Source of the DNA: Anaerococcus porci
Lineage (GTDB): Bacteria; Bacillota; Clostridia; Tissierellales; Peptoniphilaceae
Direction: 5' to 3'
DNA length: 50,260 nt
Assembly (NCBI RefSeq): GCF_009696575.1
Contig: NZ_VULQ01000014.1
Coordinates: forward strand, 1-50,260
The notes under the pieces were generated by a model. That model ran no database searches and was not told the origin of the DNA. It worked only from the letters and a program-made list of their open reading frames with translations. Shown here piece by piece: positions 1-8,460 of this stretch. The position numbers and the translations under genes were made by a program. Each line of letters opens with the position of its first letter. Within the stretch, counting starts at the first letter, position 1.

Positions 1-325
1 TGATTTTCTATGTTTGATATGTCTTTTTCGTATTTTTTTAATGATTGTGGTTCAAGTGTTCCTTCTCTATCTCTTGGTATGTTTAATTCTATGTTTCCGT
101 AAGATGATCTAACTGTTTTTTTACTTGCTCCATTTCTTGTATTTATGGAAAGTGGTTTTTCACCATATTCATAGTCTAAATGCTTATCTAATTCTGCTTT
201 TAAAAGCTCTTGTATTGTATCGCCTTTAGTGCTTCTTAAATATCTTGTGCACTTTGAGTCTGATATTCTTTAATTAACATCTTAGATATTTTGTTTAACT
301 TTGTTTCTGGTTTTTTTCTTGGCAT
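1..325 (-). pseudogene. IS256/mutator-type transposase, N-terminal part, frameshifted
   Basis: The start ATG at 325 follows an AGGAGGAATTTTT ribosome site and begins MPRKKPETKLNK. After about 29 codons the frame hits TAA near 240. In the next frame the protein continues with sequence typical of IS256-family transposases (TIQELLKAELDKHL, then RNGASKKTVRSSYG and PRDREGT), open to the window edge. An indel around 235-245 therefore splits the gene. A programmed shift is not excluded, but the site looks like ordinary decay or a sequencing error. The catalytic DDE residues would lie beyond the window. The right-hand copy begins MPRKRPETRRSKIAKMLI, so the two transposases are related but not identical. 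Confidence 0.75.
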
Positions 326-397
326 AAAAATTCCTCCTGATTAGTTTTTCTTTACCTTAATCAGGAGGTTTCTGTACACAAAATATTACACAGTCTC
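1..397 (-). mobile_element. IS256-family insertion sequence, 5' end only (left copy)
   Basis: The terminus GAGACTGTGTAA lies at 397 and reads leftward into the transposase start at 325. The same terminus and leader occur at 50134-50205 on the plus strand, with only a few mismatches over about 75 bp. This copy leaves the window at base 1, so only its first part is visible. The two copies face each other with their 5' ends inward, so they bracket the rest of the window as inverted repeats. No target duplication can be checked because the outer ends are not visible. Confidence 0.8.
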
Positions 398-738
398 AAA
401 TAAGATATTCCCAGCTTATCTGGTAGTTTGCACAAGCCTCTATAATACATAATTCATATACTTACAGAATTAAACTGTAAAATATTATATCAACCACAGT
501 ATTTACCAACTATTTCTTAAGAGTGGTTTTTTATTTTCTTTTTATCTACAATATAAACATAATATGATACCTCTATTACTAAAATTTATATTTCATTTTT
601 ATATTTTGATTTTTAGTCACTTGAAGTTAAGCTCAATACTCCACCTATATATGAGGTGGAATATTAAGTTAATCACATTTTTTCACAAACTTACTTAAGT
701 AAGCAATGAAAAAATTTTATAAATACGATATTTTTTAT
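398..738. other. Gene-free spacer between the IS end and the redox cassette
   Basis: AT-rich DNA with no convincing coding frame. A short ORF beginning at 706 is the antisense shadow of the lipoprotein gene. The only structure seen is the inverted repeat at 640-660. Confidence 0.5.
640..660 (-). terminator. Inverted repeat downstream of the TlpA-like gene (possible terminator)
   Basis: TCCACCT, a 7-base loop, then AGGTGGA form a perfect 7-bp hairpin about 80 bases after the lipoprotein stop codon. No clear T-run follows on either strand, so it may be a weak terminator or an unrelated repeat. Confidence 0.35.
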
Positions 739-1653
739 TTACTTAGATTTACTAAGTATTTTGTCAATTCCATCTTTTACACTTTCCATAATTTTTTCAT
801 TATCAATTCCACCTACTATAGGCTCTCCAACTATGTTTCCATCCTTATCTACAAGAATAGATGTAGGATAAGACATAATTTTTCCTGCATATTCTCCAAG
901 ATCACTAGATGGATCAAGTGATATATTTTTATACTTTATTCCTTGTTTATCTAATATATCCTTAGCTTCTTTAATAGCCGTATTATTCCCATCAATTGCT
1001 TCTGTATTTATACCTATAACTTGACCTCCTTTTTTATCAATCTCGTCATTTAGCTTTTGAAGTTCTGGAAGCTCTCTTACACAAGGTGAACAACCATTAA
1101 ACCAGAAATTTACTAAAGTTACTTTCTTATCTTTAAAAATATCATTAGATATATCTTCCCCATTTAAAGTTTTTGCATTAAAAGCTGGAAATTTTTGTAA
1201 ATCATCGCTTTCTTCATTTGAACTTTGAGACTTCTCAGTATCTTTTTTTAATTTTGAAAGTTTGCTTTCAATATCTTTTATTTGTGCCAGATCATTATCT
1301 ATTTTTTTCATATCTTCTTCACTAAGCTTATCTTTTGATTTTTCAACAAGACTCTTTAGATATTCATCATAAGGCATCTCCTTACTTTTTTCCGTATCAT
1401 TCTTATCAGCTTTTTCAAAAACCTTATTCCAAAGATTCTTGTTATTTGCAATAATGTCATTTTCCTTACTAGTAAGTTCTATAATTTTATCGTCTGTATT
1501 TGATGATGAGTCTTTTTCTTCTGTTTTAACTACATTTTTATTATCTGTATCATTATTTTTATGTCCACATGCTCCTAATACCAAAGATAGACTTAAAGTA
1601 ATTGCTAATGCTTTAACTATTTTTTTAATTTTCTTCTCATTTTTTATTATCAT
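739..1653 (-). CDS. TlpA-like thioredoxin-fold lipoprotein
   Basis: A predicted lipoprotein of 304 residues. A basic N-terminus and hydrophobic stretch end in a lipobox (LGAC, Cys about residue 29), so the mature protein would be anchored outside the membrane. Residues about 35-150 are a charged, Lys/Asp/Glu-rich linker that probably forms coiled coil. The C-terminal 150 residues are a TlpA/ResA-type thioredoxin domain, with the redox motif CSPC (in FNGCSPC), a cis-proline region (SYPTS) and DKDG following. The family reduces or exchanges disulfides in extracellular proteins. The gene overlaps the end of the upstream ferredoxin-like gene by 17 bases, so the two are translationally coupled. 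Electrons could pass from that membrane iron-sulfur protein to this thioredoxin domain (inference from context). Confidence 0.85.
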   Translation of the reverse strand: MIIKNEKKIKKIVKALAITLSLSLVLGACGHKNNDTDNKNVVKTEEKDSSSNTDDKIIELTSKENDIIANNKNLWNKVFEKADKNDTEKSKEMPYDEYLKSLVEKSKDKLSEEDMKKIDNDLAQIKDIESKLSKLKKDTEKSQSSNEESDDLQKFPAFNAKTLNGEDISNDIFKDKKVTLVNFWFNGCSPCVRELPELQKLNDEIDKKGGQVIGINTEAIDGNNTAIKEAKDILDKQGIKYKNISLDPSSDLGEYAGKIMSYPTSILVDKDGNIVGEPIVGGIDNEKIMESVKDGIDKILSKSK

Positions 1654-2527
1654 TTTTATTTCCTCTTTCTAGTCCAAAATTAAATTTAATTGCATCAGTT
1701 GGACAAGAACTAATACACATACCACATCTTATACATTCAGAATGATTTTGACTTTTCCTTACGTTTACATCCATTTTACATGACTTAACACACTTGTTAC
1801 AAGATATACACTTTTTTTTATCTAAAATTATCTTAAATAGAGAAATTTTGTTAAATAAAGCATAAAAGGCTCCTAAAGGACATATCCACTTACAAAATGG
1901 TCTAAAAAATAATATACTTAGTATTATAAAAATTATAAGGATAGTAAGCTTCATATTAAATAAAGGTCCAAGTGCTGCCCTTATAGATGTATCAACAATA
2001 GATAAAGGAATAGCACCTTCAAGAACACCTTGAGGACAAATATATTTACAAAAATATGGATTACCCATCCCTAGGTCATTATTTATAGTAATAGGTAAAA
2101 TCACTACAAAAACAGCAAGAATTATATACTTTAAATACTTAAGTAGTTTTAGTTTTTTAGTAGAAATTTTCTTAGTAGGGATTTTATGTAGTAATTCTTG
2201 AAAAAGCCCAAACGGACACAAAAATCCACAAATTAGTCTTCCAAATAAAACTCCAATTAGTATCAAAAATCCACTTATATAATATGAAAATTTAAATTTA
2301 CTTGATCCAACCACTGCCTGATAAGCACCTATAGGACAAGCCCCACTAGCAGCAGGGCAAGAATAACAATTAAGTCCTGGTACACAAATTCTTTTAAAAT
2401 TCCCCCTATAAATTTTTCCTTTTATGAAGTTTGTAAGATGAAAATTAGTAAGTAGACTTGCCAAAATTTGTATAAGAAACCTATACTTTGATATTATTTT
2501 TGATTTTAACTTATCCAATTCCAACAC
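1637..2527 (-). CDS. Membrane-bound 4Fe-4S protein (NapH/polyferredoxin type)
   Basis: A 296-residue protein with about four to five hydrophobic segments. Between them are the CxxxCP motifs typical of the NapH/CcoG-like family ([24 protein letters not shown]). Near the C-terminus two classical 4Fe-4S ferredoxin clusters appear: [12 protein letters not shown], and [15 protein letters not shown]. Such proteins carry electrons across or along the membrane. The gene lies in a cassette with a CXXC microprotein (overlapping its start) and a TlpA-like lipoprotein (overlapping its end). That fits a unit delivering reducing power to extracytoplasmic thiols. The exact partner is unknown. The start at 2527 is the first in-frame ATG, inside the end of the preceding small gene. 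Confidence 0.85.
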   Translation of the reverse strand: MLELDKLKSKIISKYRFLIQILASLLTNFHLTNFIKGKIYRGNFKRICVPGLNCYSCPAASGACPIGAYQAVVGSSKFKFSYYISGFLILIGVLFGRLICGFLCPFGLFQELLHKIPTKKISTKKLKLLKYLKYIILAVFVVILPITINNDLGMGNPYFCKYICPQGVLEGAIPLSIVDTSIRAALGPLFNMKLTILIIFIILSILFFRPFCKWICPLGAFYALFNKISLFKIILDKKKCISCNKCVKSCKMDVNVRKSQNHSECIRCGMCISSCPTDAIKFNFGLERGNKNDNKK

Positions 2528-2654
2528 ACTCCAAACACAAGTTTATAGCTTTAGAAAATACAGTATCAACTTCACCACGATATGCACCATAAATTATAAA
2601 TACTAAAGCGAGAACAAGACTAAAAACTTGTACATATTTTTTCTTTTTTATAAT
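2511..2654 (-). CDS. CD1871A-type CXXC microprotein
   Basis: A 47-residue membrane microprotein. A basic start (KKKK) is followed by one hydrophobic helix, then the conserved tail [12 protein letters not shown] and a CLEC motif just before the C-terminus. I recognise this as the CD1871A-like CXXC family usually found beside 4Fe-4S and TlpA genes. Its stop overlaps the next gene by 17 bases. No ATG, GTG or TTG stands at a proper distance from the ribosome site AAGGAG (2660-2665). The plausible starts are ATT (2654) or ATA (2651); the GTG at 2660 overlaps the ribosome site itself. The start is therefore uncertain. Confidence 0.7.
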   Translation of the reverse strand: MIKKKKYVQVFSLVLALVFIIYGAYRGEVDTVFSKAINLCLECVGIG

Positions 2655-2773
2655 AATCACTCCTTTTTTCTTATAGATTTATCTTACAAAAATCCATATA
2701 AAATTTATGTTAAGAAATAATATTAAGCAAAAATTTACTGACTTTTGTTATAATTATTATAAAGGTGAATCTT

Positions 2774-3448
2774 ATGAAAATTTTGATAGTTGAAGATGAA
2801 GTGATTTTAAATAAGACTATAAATACAAGCCTAAAAGAATCAGGTTATGTGGTTGAATCAGCCTATGACGGAAAAAAGGCCTTAGATTTGTTCTTAGTTG
2901 AAAATTATGATTTAATTGTACTCGACCTAAATCTACCATTTATAGATGGAATGGATGTATTAAAGACTATAAGAAAAAATGATGATGAAATAAAAATAAT
3001 CATTTTATCCACTCGTAGCCAAATCGAAGATAAGGTTGAAGGTCTTGATTATTGAGCCAATGACTTTTTAGAAAAGCCATTTCACCTAGATGAGCTTAAG
3101 GCAAGAATAAGGTCATTAACAAGAAGAAGATTTATTCAAAATAATAGCCTACTTTCTTTTGACGGAATAACTTTGGATACAAAAACAAGACTTACAAAAA
3201 TTAATAATTCATCTATTATCTTAACCAGAAAAGAGACAGGAATCTTAGAATACTTACTTATAAATGAAGGTCGACCTATAAGTCAGGAAGAGTTAATTGA
3301 ACATGTGTGGGATTCCAGTATAGATATGCTATCAAATTCTATAAGAGTTCACATATCAGCCCTTAGAAGAAAACTAAAAAAATAACTATCCTATGATCCT
3401 ATAGAAAATAGGATAGGCGTAGGATATCTTTTAAGGAAAAGAAAATGA
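2774..3448 (+). pseudogene. OmpR/VanR-type response regulator, two in-frame stop codons
   Basis: Read straight through, the frame gives 224 residues, the usual length for an OmpR-family regulator. The receiver domain has the acidic pair (VEDE), the phosphorylatable Asp (VLDLNLPF) and a Lys near KPFHL. The winged-helix DNA-binding domain has LTRKETGILEYLL and RVHISALRRKL. TGA at 3053-3055 stands where the family has Gly (LDYGAND), and TAA at 3383-3385 stands where an acidic residue is usual just before YDPIENRIGVGYLL. Each is explained by one base change (GGA to TGA, GAA to TAA). The ATGA overlap with the downstream kinase survives. It probably once controlled the divergent redox cassette. UGA recoding would not explain the TAA. 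Confidence 0.85.
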
Positions 3449-4829
3449 AAAAATTTCCTTAAGATTAAGAATTGCCATAATGACAGCCCTCCTTGTTGGT
3501 ATAAGCTGCATAGCTATGAACTTTTTTCTTAATAAAACAGCCTATTACTACATGGACTCCTTAAATGGATATATTGCTGATGTAGAAAGTGATGAGAAAA
3601 TTTATATAAAGATAGATGAGGATAAGATTGATGATTTTTTCAGTACATTTTCAAACCAAGTAGTTAATATAAAGATAAATTTTTCAAAAAAATCTGCATT
3701 TATAACTCTTATAATAAGCTTAAGTGGTGGAATCTTATCCTATATTATAAGTGGAAAATCACTTAAGCCCTTGGATGATTTTTCTCAAAAAATTGAAAAG
3801 ATTGAGTTGAAAAATATTAAAGAATACCAAATAAGAGATGAAGAAATAAAAGAATTTGAAAAGATTAAAAATTCATTTAATAGAATGCTTAAAAGACTTG
3901 ATGAATCTTATAAGGCCGAAAAAGAATTTACAAGAGGAGCAGCTCACGAGCTTAAAACTCCACTTGCAATAATAAATTCTCAAATAGACTTATATGATGA
4001 GATGTATATGAATGATGATGAGGTTAAAGATTTAATTCACATGATTAAAAATGAAAGTGATAGACTAAAAAAACTTGTAACAAATCTTCTAGATATAAGC
4101 GAACTTAATTCAATAAAAAGAGATGAAAAAATAGAAATATCATCACTTATAGAAGAGGTAAACCAGGACTTAGCATACCTTTCAGATAAGAAAAATATAA
4201 GCATAGAAAATAAATGTGATGAGTCTTATATTCTAGGAAATGACATCCTAATATATAGGGTATTTTATAATATTATAGAAAATGCCATGAAATATAATAA
4301 AAAAGATGGCTATATTAAAATTTATTCTAAGATAAAAAAAGAAAGTATTAAAATTTTTATAGAAGACTCAGGTATAGGTATAGAAAATAATGAAAGAGAT
4401 AAAGTCTTCATTCCCTTTTATAGGATAAATAAGGAAAATCAAAAAGAAAAGGGATCAGGTCTTGGTCTTTCCCTTATTTATAAAACTATTAAAATACACG
4501 GAGGAGAAATAAAAATTCTTGATTCAAAAATTGGTGCTAAATTTTCTATAAAATTTCCTTTAATATCTTATCTATACCAACTGAGATTGCTGTATCTCCT
4601 GATATATTTGCTGCTGTTCCAAATGAGTCTTGTGTCAAGTAAAGTGTTATTAAAAGTGATGCAAGTTCTCCTTCAGATGGAATACCTACTACAGGTAAAA
4701 ATGGTAGGGCACTCATTACCGCTCCACCTGGTGCATCTGGTGCTGCAACCATTGCAATTCCCAAAATCGCCATATATTTTAGCATTAGTAGGTAAGAATG
4801 ATCCATTCCATACATTACAAGAATTGTAA
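3445..4829 (+). pseudogene. Sensor histidine kinase, frameshifted at codon 5 and with a lost stop
   Basis: The original start is the ATG at 3445, which overlaps the regulator stop (ATGA). After four codons the frame ends at TAA. Restoring one A in the A6 run joins it to the long frame, giving MKKISLRLRIAIMTALL, a normal kinase N-terminus. Then come a transmembrane segment, a short extracellular loop, a second transmembrane segment, a HAMP-like linker, the H-box (AAHELKTPLA), N-box (NIIENAMKYN), G1 (EDSGIGI) and G2 (GSGLGLSL). Homology stops at FSIKFP near 4562. The remaining roughly 90 residues are the antisense of the neighbouring symporter gene, so the natural stop codon is gone. The internal ATG at 3480 could still give a protein lacking its first residues. 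Confidence 0.75.
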
Positions 4830-5358
4830 ATGTACAAGCTGTAATTGTAATCATGGAGCCTGGCATATGTACTGTTGCTCCTAAGGGTATTACAAAGTCT
4901 CTTATTCCTTTAGTTACACTATTTTGCTTAACACATTCTAAGTTTACAGGAATTGTTGCAACTGATGATTGAGTTCCAACTGCTGTTAAATATCCTTTCA
5001 CTTGGTTTTTCATAAGTGTAATAGGGTTTTTCTTTGTGTATACACCATTTATTATAAAGAGTATTGAAATATATACTAAATGAAGTGCTATTACACATAA
5101 GAATATTTTCCAAAATATGGAAAGTACTGCAAATCCTGATCCTGTAAAAGCCATCTTTGAAAAGTTATCAAATATAAAAAATGGTAAAAATGGTACTATA
5201 GCTGTCGATAATACTTTTGTTATAATATCATTAAATTCTCCTACTTTTGACATTTTTGCAACAGTTGCTGGTGATAGCCCTACCTTATCCATCAATTCCT
5301 TTTTATTCATATTTTGATCAATAAGTACTTTCCAAAGTCCGTTATAATTAATCTTCAT
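4546..5358 (-). pseudogene. Chimera: HTH regulator N-terminus fused to the C-terminal half of a dicarboxylate/amino acid:cation symporter
   Basis: The first 36 or so residues (MKINYNGLWKVLIDQN, then KKELMDKVGLSPATVAKMSK) are the start of a small Cro/C1-type HTH repressor (YozG-like). The protein then switches abruptly to the middle of an SDF-family (Na+/H+:dicarboxylate or amino acid) symporter. Family hallmarks are visible: TQSSVATIPVNLEC, PLGATVHMPG, and QDSFGTAANISGD near the end. The symporter's N-terminal half, including its first transmembrane helices, is missing. The most economical reading is a deletion that joined two genes in frame. ATG 5358 is preferred over 5367 because the AAGGA ribosome site is correctly spaced only from 5358. 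Transport activity is unlikely. Confidence 0.7.
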
Positions 5359-5605
5359 ATTTACCATTCCTTATTTTGTTTGAAAAATTCATGTTTACGT
5401 ATTTTTTATTTATATTATTATATCAGTTCCTCCTCTCGATATTCTCCTTAATCTTTTTATCCTTTTGTCTGTGAAAAATTCTTCTTTTAATTCTATCCAA
5501 TAATATCTTTTATTTATTGCAATTCTAATCATCCTTGCAATAAAAAAGAAGTAGACTTTTTCTCTACTTCTCTTTATAATTTATTTTTCATTATTCACAA
5601 ATTTT
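5359..5605. other. Gene-free spacer
   Basis: AT-rich spacer with no credible coding frame, which must hold the promoter of the chimera. No sharp promoter or terminator was identified. Confidence 0.4.
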
Positions 5606-6217
5606 TTATAATTTCCTAGCTAAAAAAGCTAGATGCTTTTTCTCGTCCAGATGGTATTCGCATTTAAATCCTATCTTATTCAATGTTTCTGTGAGATATT
5701 CGGGAGAATAAACTTCAAAATCTAGCATATCCGCCCATTTCTTTATATTTTTATGATCTCTATATGCTCCTTCGTTACATATTAGAAACTGACCGTCCTT
5801 AATTAGAACACGATGGATTTCCTTAAAGGGTACTTCTATATTATTCCAAAAATAAATAGTTTCAAAGGCAGTTACTATATTTATGGATTCATCTTCAAAA
5901 GGTAACTTAGCCACATCTGCTTCAATAATTTTGCACCTGCCATCTCTTATAGATTCGCTATTTACTGAACTTGCGATATCTACACTTGTTTTAGAATAGT
6001 CCATTCCATATACTTTTTTAGCCTTTGTTAAGAAGTATTGAACATTACGTCCACCACCGCACCCTAGATCTAAAACCACATCCGAGCTTTTAATATGCAG
6101 AAAGGATCTGCCCCATTTCGCCAATTTTTCGTGACCAACGTTCATTCCTTTCACCATGAAACGACCGCCAAAATTATTTTTAGGATTTTTTACATTTTCA
6201 AAAAATTTTTTTAACAT
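5606..6217 (-). CDS. Class I SAM-dependent methyltransferase (UbiE/Methyltransf_11 type)
   Basis: A 203-residue cytosolic methyltransferase. SAM motif I is DLGCGGGRNV (about residues 50-60), followed by the acidic loop end MDYS, motif II around ADVAKLPFEDES, and the post-motif EIHRVLIKDGQFLI. The N-terminal MLKKFFENVKNPKNNFGGRFM is typical of a small family that often sits next to ABC transporter or multidrug operons in Firmicutes. Its substrate is not evident. Here it stands alone between remnants, upstream of an ABC fragment on the same strand, so it may be a survivor of an older operon. It has no obvious link to the metallophore genes, although a late tailoring role cannot be excluded. Confidence 0.8.
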   Translation of the reverse strand: MLKKFFENVKNPKNNFGGRFMVKGMNVGHEKLAKWGRSFLHIKSSDVVLDLGCGGGRNVQYFLTKAKKVYGMDYSKTSVDIASSVNSESIRDGRCKIIEADVAKLPFEDESINIVTAFETIYFWNNIEVPFKEIHRVLIKDGQFLICNEGAYRDHKNIKKWADMLDFEVYSPEYLTETLNKIGFKCEYHLDEKKHLAFLARKL

Positions 6218-6615
6218 TTTTATCTCCAGTTGATAACTATTATTAATATCATTTTACCATAAATTTTACATTTATTCAATTTTATATCCTATCTACCTTG
6301 TATTTTTCCATATTTTCGAAAATCGAAATTCTTGATTTCCTGATTTTCGGAAGTCTGGACTTCTGCTTTTAGGAAGTCTTGTTATTGTGGTTATTTAAGG
6401 GTGTAACTTTTCGTTACTCCCTTAGATTTCTCTAGAAGTGTAAATAATTTTGTGTATCAACCTAAATACTGATAACGCCTTGTCTTGATATATTCGATTG
6501 TTAAAGTTCAAATATTGTTTAGATTTCTTTTTAAATAGAAAGAGGACTTATGCTACTAGGCATAAATCCTCTAATCTAAATTTTCCTATTCAAAGACTTT
6601 AAATCTTTCTTCCTA
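6218..6615. other. Gene-free region with hairpins and a relic of a repeated block
   Basis: No coding frame was found. It holds several inverted repeats, including AAGGGTGTAAC/GTTACTCCCTT near 6397-6425 and imperfect repeats of GAAGTC near 6350-6380. The terminator-like hairpin at 6541-6572 is listed separately. Bases about 6481-6515 resemble about 13996-14030, with roughly three quarters identity by eye. Confidence 0.45.
6541..6572 (-). terminator. Rho-independent terminator-like hairpin after the ABC fragment
   Basis: On the minus strand, AGAGGATTTATGC, a short loop, then GCATAAGTCCTCT form a 13-bp stem with one mismatch, followed by a T-rich stretch. It lies 44 bases after the stop of the ABC fragment. 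It resembles the hairpins at 14046-14102 and 14562-14604. Confidence 0.6.
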
Positions 6616-7242
6616 TCAATTATTTAATTTCCATGATTCTGCCTTAGCTTTTGCATTTATAAGGTCAGAATAAAGTCCATTATTTTTAATCAGTTCTTCG
6701 TGATTTCCACGTTCTACTATTTCTCCATCTTTTAAGACTAAAATCTGGTCAGCATTTCTAATTGTCTTTAACCTATGAGCAATCATTATTACTGTCTTAT
6801 TTTTTGTTAATGATTCTATTGCTTCTTTAAGCTTATCTTCATTTTCTGGGTCTATATTTGCAGTTGCTTCATCAAAGATAATTATATCTGCGTCTTTTAG
6901 CATTGCTCTTGCAATGGAAATTCTTTGTTTTTCTCCACCTGAAAGACTTGCTCCACCTTCTCCGATAATAGTATTATATCCATCTGGGAGATTTTCTATA
7001 AATTCATGACATCTTGCTTTTTTTGCAGCTTGAACTACTTCTTCATGGCTTGCATTTTGTCTTCCAAATTTTATATTATTTTCAATTGTATCTTCAAAGA
7101 GATAGACGTCTTGAAATACCATGGAAATTGAATTCATAAGGTTTTCTATCTTATAGTCTTTTATATTTTTTCCACCTATTAAAATTTCACCAGAATTTAT
7201 ATCCCAAAATCTCGCTATTAGATTACAAAATGTAGTCTTACC
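6616..7242 (-). pseudogene. ABC half-transporter, ATPase domain fragment truncated at Walker A
   Basis: An open frame of 208 codons begins exactly at the G-K-T-T of a Walker A motif (GKTTFCNLIARFWD) and runs to a normal C-terminus. It keeps the Q-loop (VFQDVYLF), signature (LSGGEKQRISIARAM), Walker B (IIIFDEATANID) and H-loop (MIAHRL). The membrane domain and the first half of the P-loop are missing, and the codon before GKTT is TAG. It is clearly related to the ATPase part of the exporter-type protein at 16446-18188, with similar ends (SWKL and EWKI). The sharp break could be a recombination or attachment junction. It cannot make a working transporter. Confidence 0.8.
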
Positions 7243-7276
7243 CTACAATGTCAAGTATTTGTTATGGAAAAAGTGC

Positions 7277-8320
7277 TTAAATTTTAATATATTTTGTTGA
7301 ACGACCACTTCCTACTTGTCTTATTTTTCCCAAGTCCTGTAATTCTTTTAATGCTCGTTCTATTGTCCTTTGTGATATATCCGGGCATAGAATCATAATA
7401 TCTCTTTTAGAAAGTGGCTCTAATGATTTTTTAATAACTGAAAATACTCTTTCAGGCGAAGTTAATTTTTCTTTTCCAATTAGCTTAAATCTATCATCAC
7501 ATTCTTTATAAGCTTTTAAGAAAACTCCCAGCATATACTTAATGAATGGAAGTTCATCATTTTCTCCTGTATGCCAATTCTCACTAGACCTATTTAATTC
7601 TTCATAATATGAATCTTTACTTTCTTCAATGAGCATTTCTATACTAATGTATCTTCCGACAAAATATCCAAACTTATAAAGCAAAAGAAGTGTCAGTATT
7701 CTACTAATCCTTCCATTTCCATCATCAAATGGATGAATACATAAGAAATCATGTATAAGTACAGGTATTAGAATTAGTGGCGGGATATTTGCCTTAACTG
7801 CTTCATTATAAGCATCCACCATTTTATCAAAATAAATTTCTGTTTCAAAACTGCTCATCGGTTGAAATCGTACTTTTTTATTTCCAAAGGCGTCTACTTC
7901 TACAATGCTGTTATCCATAGTCTTAAATTTTCCTTTGTTACTTACATAGGAATAAGAATACAACTGATTGTGAAGTGTTAAAATGTCGTTTTTGTTAAAT
8001 TCTATATATTCATAATTTTCATGAATTATGTCAAGCACATGTCTATATCCTGCAATTTCTTCTTCATTTCTGTTTTTAGGTTCTGTTTTTTTATTCATCA
8101 GTTCCCTTAATCTTGATTCATTAGTATAAATTCCCTCAATAGCATTGGAAGACTTTGTACTTTGTATTTTAGCAATATCTGTCATCTTCTCTAAAACATC
8201 AGGATAGTTTTCTACATAAAGTTCCTGCTTTCCCTTATATTCATGGATTTTTGCAATAGTATGGTATATGTTAACAGGTAAAGATAAATCCATAAGCTTT
8301 AAATAATTAAATTGTCTCAA
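7277..8320 (-). CDS. Fic family protein with C-terminal winged helix
   Basis: A 347-residue Fic-domain protein. The N-terminal half has the inhibitory helix motif (SSNAIEGIY, about residue 57), which normally blocks the ATP site in this class. The catalytic motif is complete (HPFDDGNGRISR, about residues 196-207). The last 70 residues form a winged helix (LSKRDIMILCPDISQRTIERAL). Fic proteins transfer AMP or similar groups to hydroxyl side chains; this type with an attached DNA-binding domain is often autoregulatory. The start is TTG at 8320, eight bases after AAGGAG. The promoter and inverted repeats just upstream suggest self-control. It lies between the ABC break and the recombinases, so it is probably element cargo or a maintenance gene. 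Confidence 0.85.
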   Translation of the reverse strand: MRQFNYLKLMDLSLPVNIYHTIAKIHEYKGKQELYVENYPDVLEKMTDIAKIQSTKSSNAIEGIYTNESRLRELMNKKTEPKNRNEEEIAGYRHVLDIIHENYEYIEFNKNDILTLHNQLYSYSYVSNKGKFKTMDNSIVEVDAFGNKKVRFQPMSSFETEIYFDKMVDAYNEAVKANIPPLILIPVLIHDFLCIHPFDDGNGRISRILTLLLLYKFGYFVGRYISIEMLIEESKDSYYEELNRSSENWHTGENDELPFIKYMLGVFLKAYKECDDRFKLIGKEKLTSPERVFSVIKKSLEPLSKRDIMILCPDISQRTIERALKELQDLGKIRQVGSGRSTKYIKI

Positions 8321-8343
8321 AATTGTTTCTCCTTTTCATAGCC

Positions 8344-8373
8344 ATTATAACATATTTGGCTGTGAAAAATCAA
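8344..8373 (-). promoter_or_regulatory. Promoter of the fic gene
   Basis: On the minus strand, TTGATT (8368-8373) is separated by 18 bases from TATAAT (8344-8349), about 24 bases upstream of the TTG start. The -35 touches the palindrome at 8372-8401, so a protein bound there would compete with RNA polymerase. Confidence 0.65.
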
Positions 8374-8434
8374 TAATGGCGAGAATAATTTCGCCATTAT
8401 TCTGGTTTTGGCGTATTAAAATTAAAATTGGCGA
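8372..8434. promoter_or_regulatory. TGGCGA inverted and direct repeats upstream of fic (candidate operator)
   Basis: AATAATGGCGA (8372-8382) and TCGCCATTATT (8391-8401) are a perfect 11-bp inverted repeat with an 8-base spacer. Two further TTGGCG half-sites follow at 8408-8413 and 8428-8433. The repeats overlap the fic promoter and precede a Fic protein with a winged helix. The palindrome could also act as a terminator for the recombinase operon, which ends at 8461. Confidence 0.5.
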
Positions 8435-8460
8435 GATTATTAGTTATCTTTAATGTAATA

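Noticed and set aside
1-397. IS pair as a functional composite transposon
   Set aside because: The left transposase is frameshifted, the two transposase starts differ and no outer ends or target duplications are visible, so only the bracketing arrangement can be claimed.
3053-3055. UGA read as a sense codon (selenocysteine or alternative code) in the response regulator
   Set aside because: The expected residue is Gly, a second stop (TAA) occurs later in the same frame, and the kinase is also frameshifted. Decay explains all three. UGA-as-Gly codes belong to other lineages, and UGA acts as the stop elsewhere in this window.
4563-4829. C-terminal extension of the histidine kinase as a new functional domain
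   Set aside because: The residues are the exact antisense of the symporter gene end and have no kinase homology. This is stop-codon loss, not a domain.
5606-6217. Methyltransferase as a member of the metallophore pathway
   Set aside because: It lies outside the operon, beyond the recombinases and the ABC break, and belongs to a different methyltransferase type from the NRPS ones.
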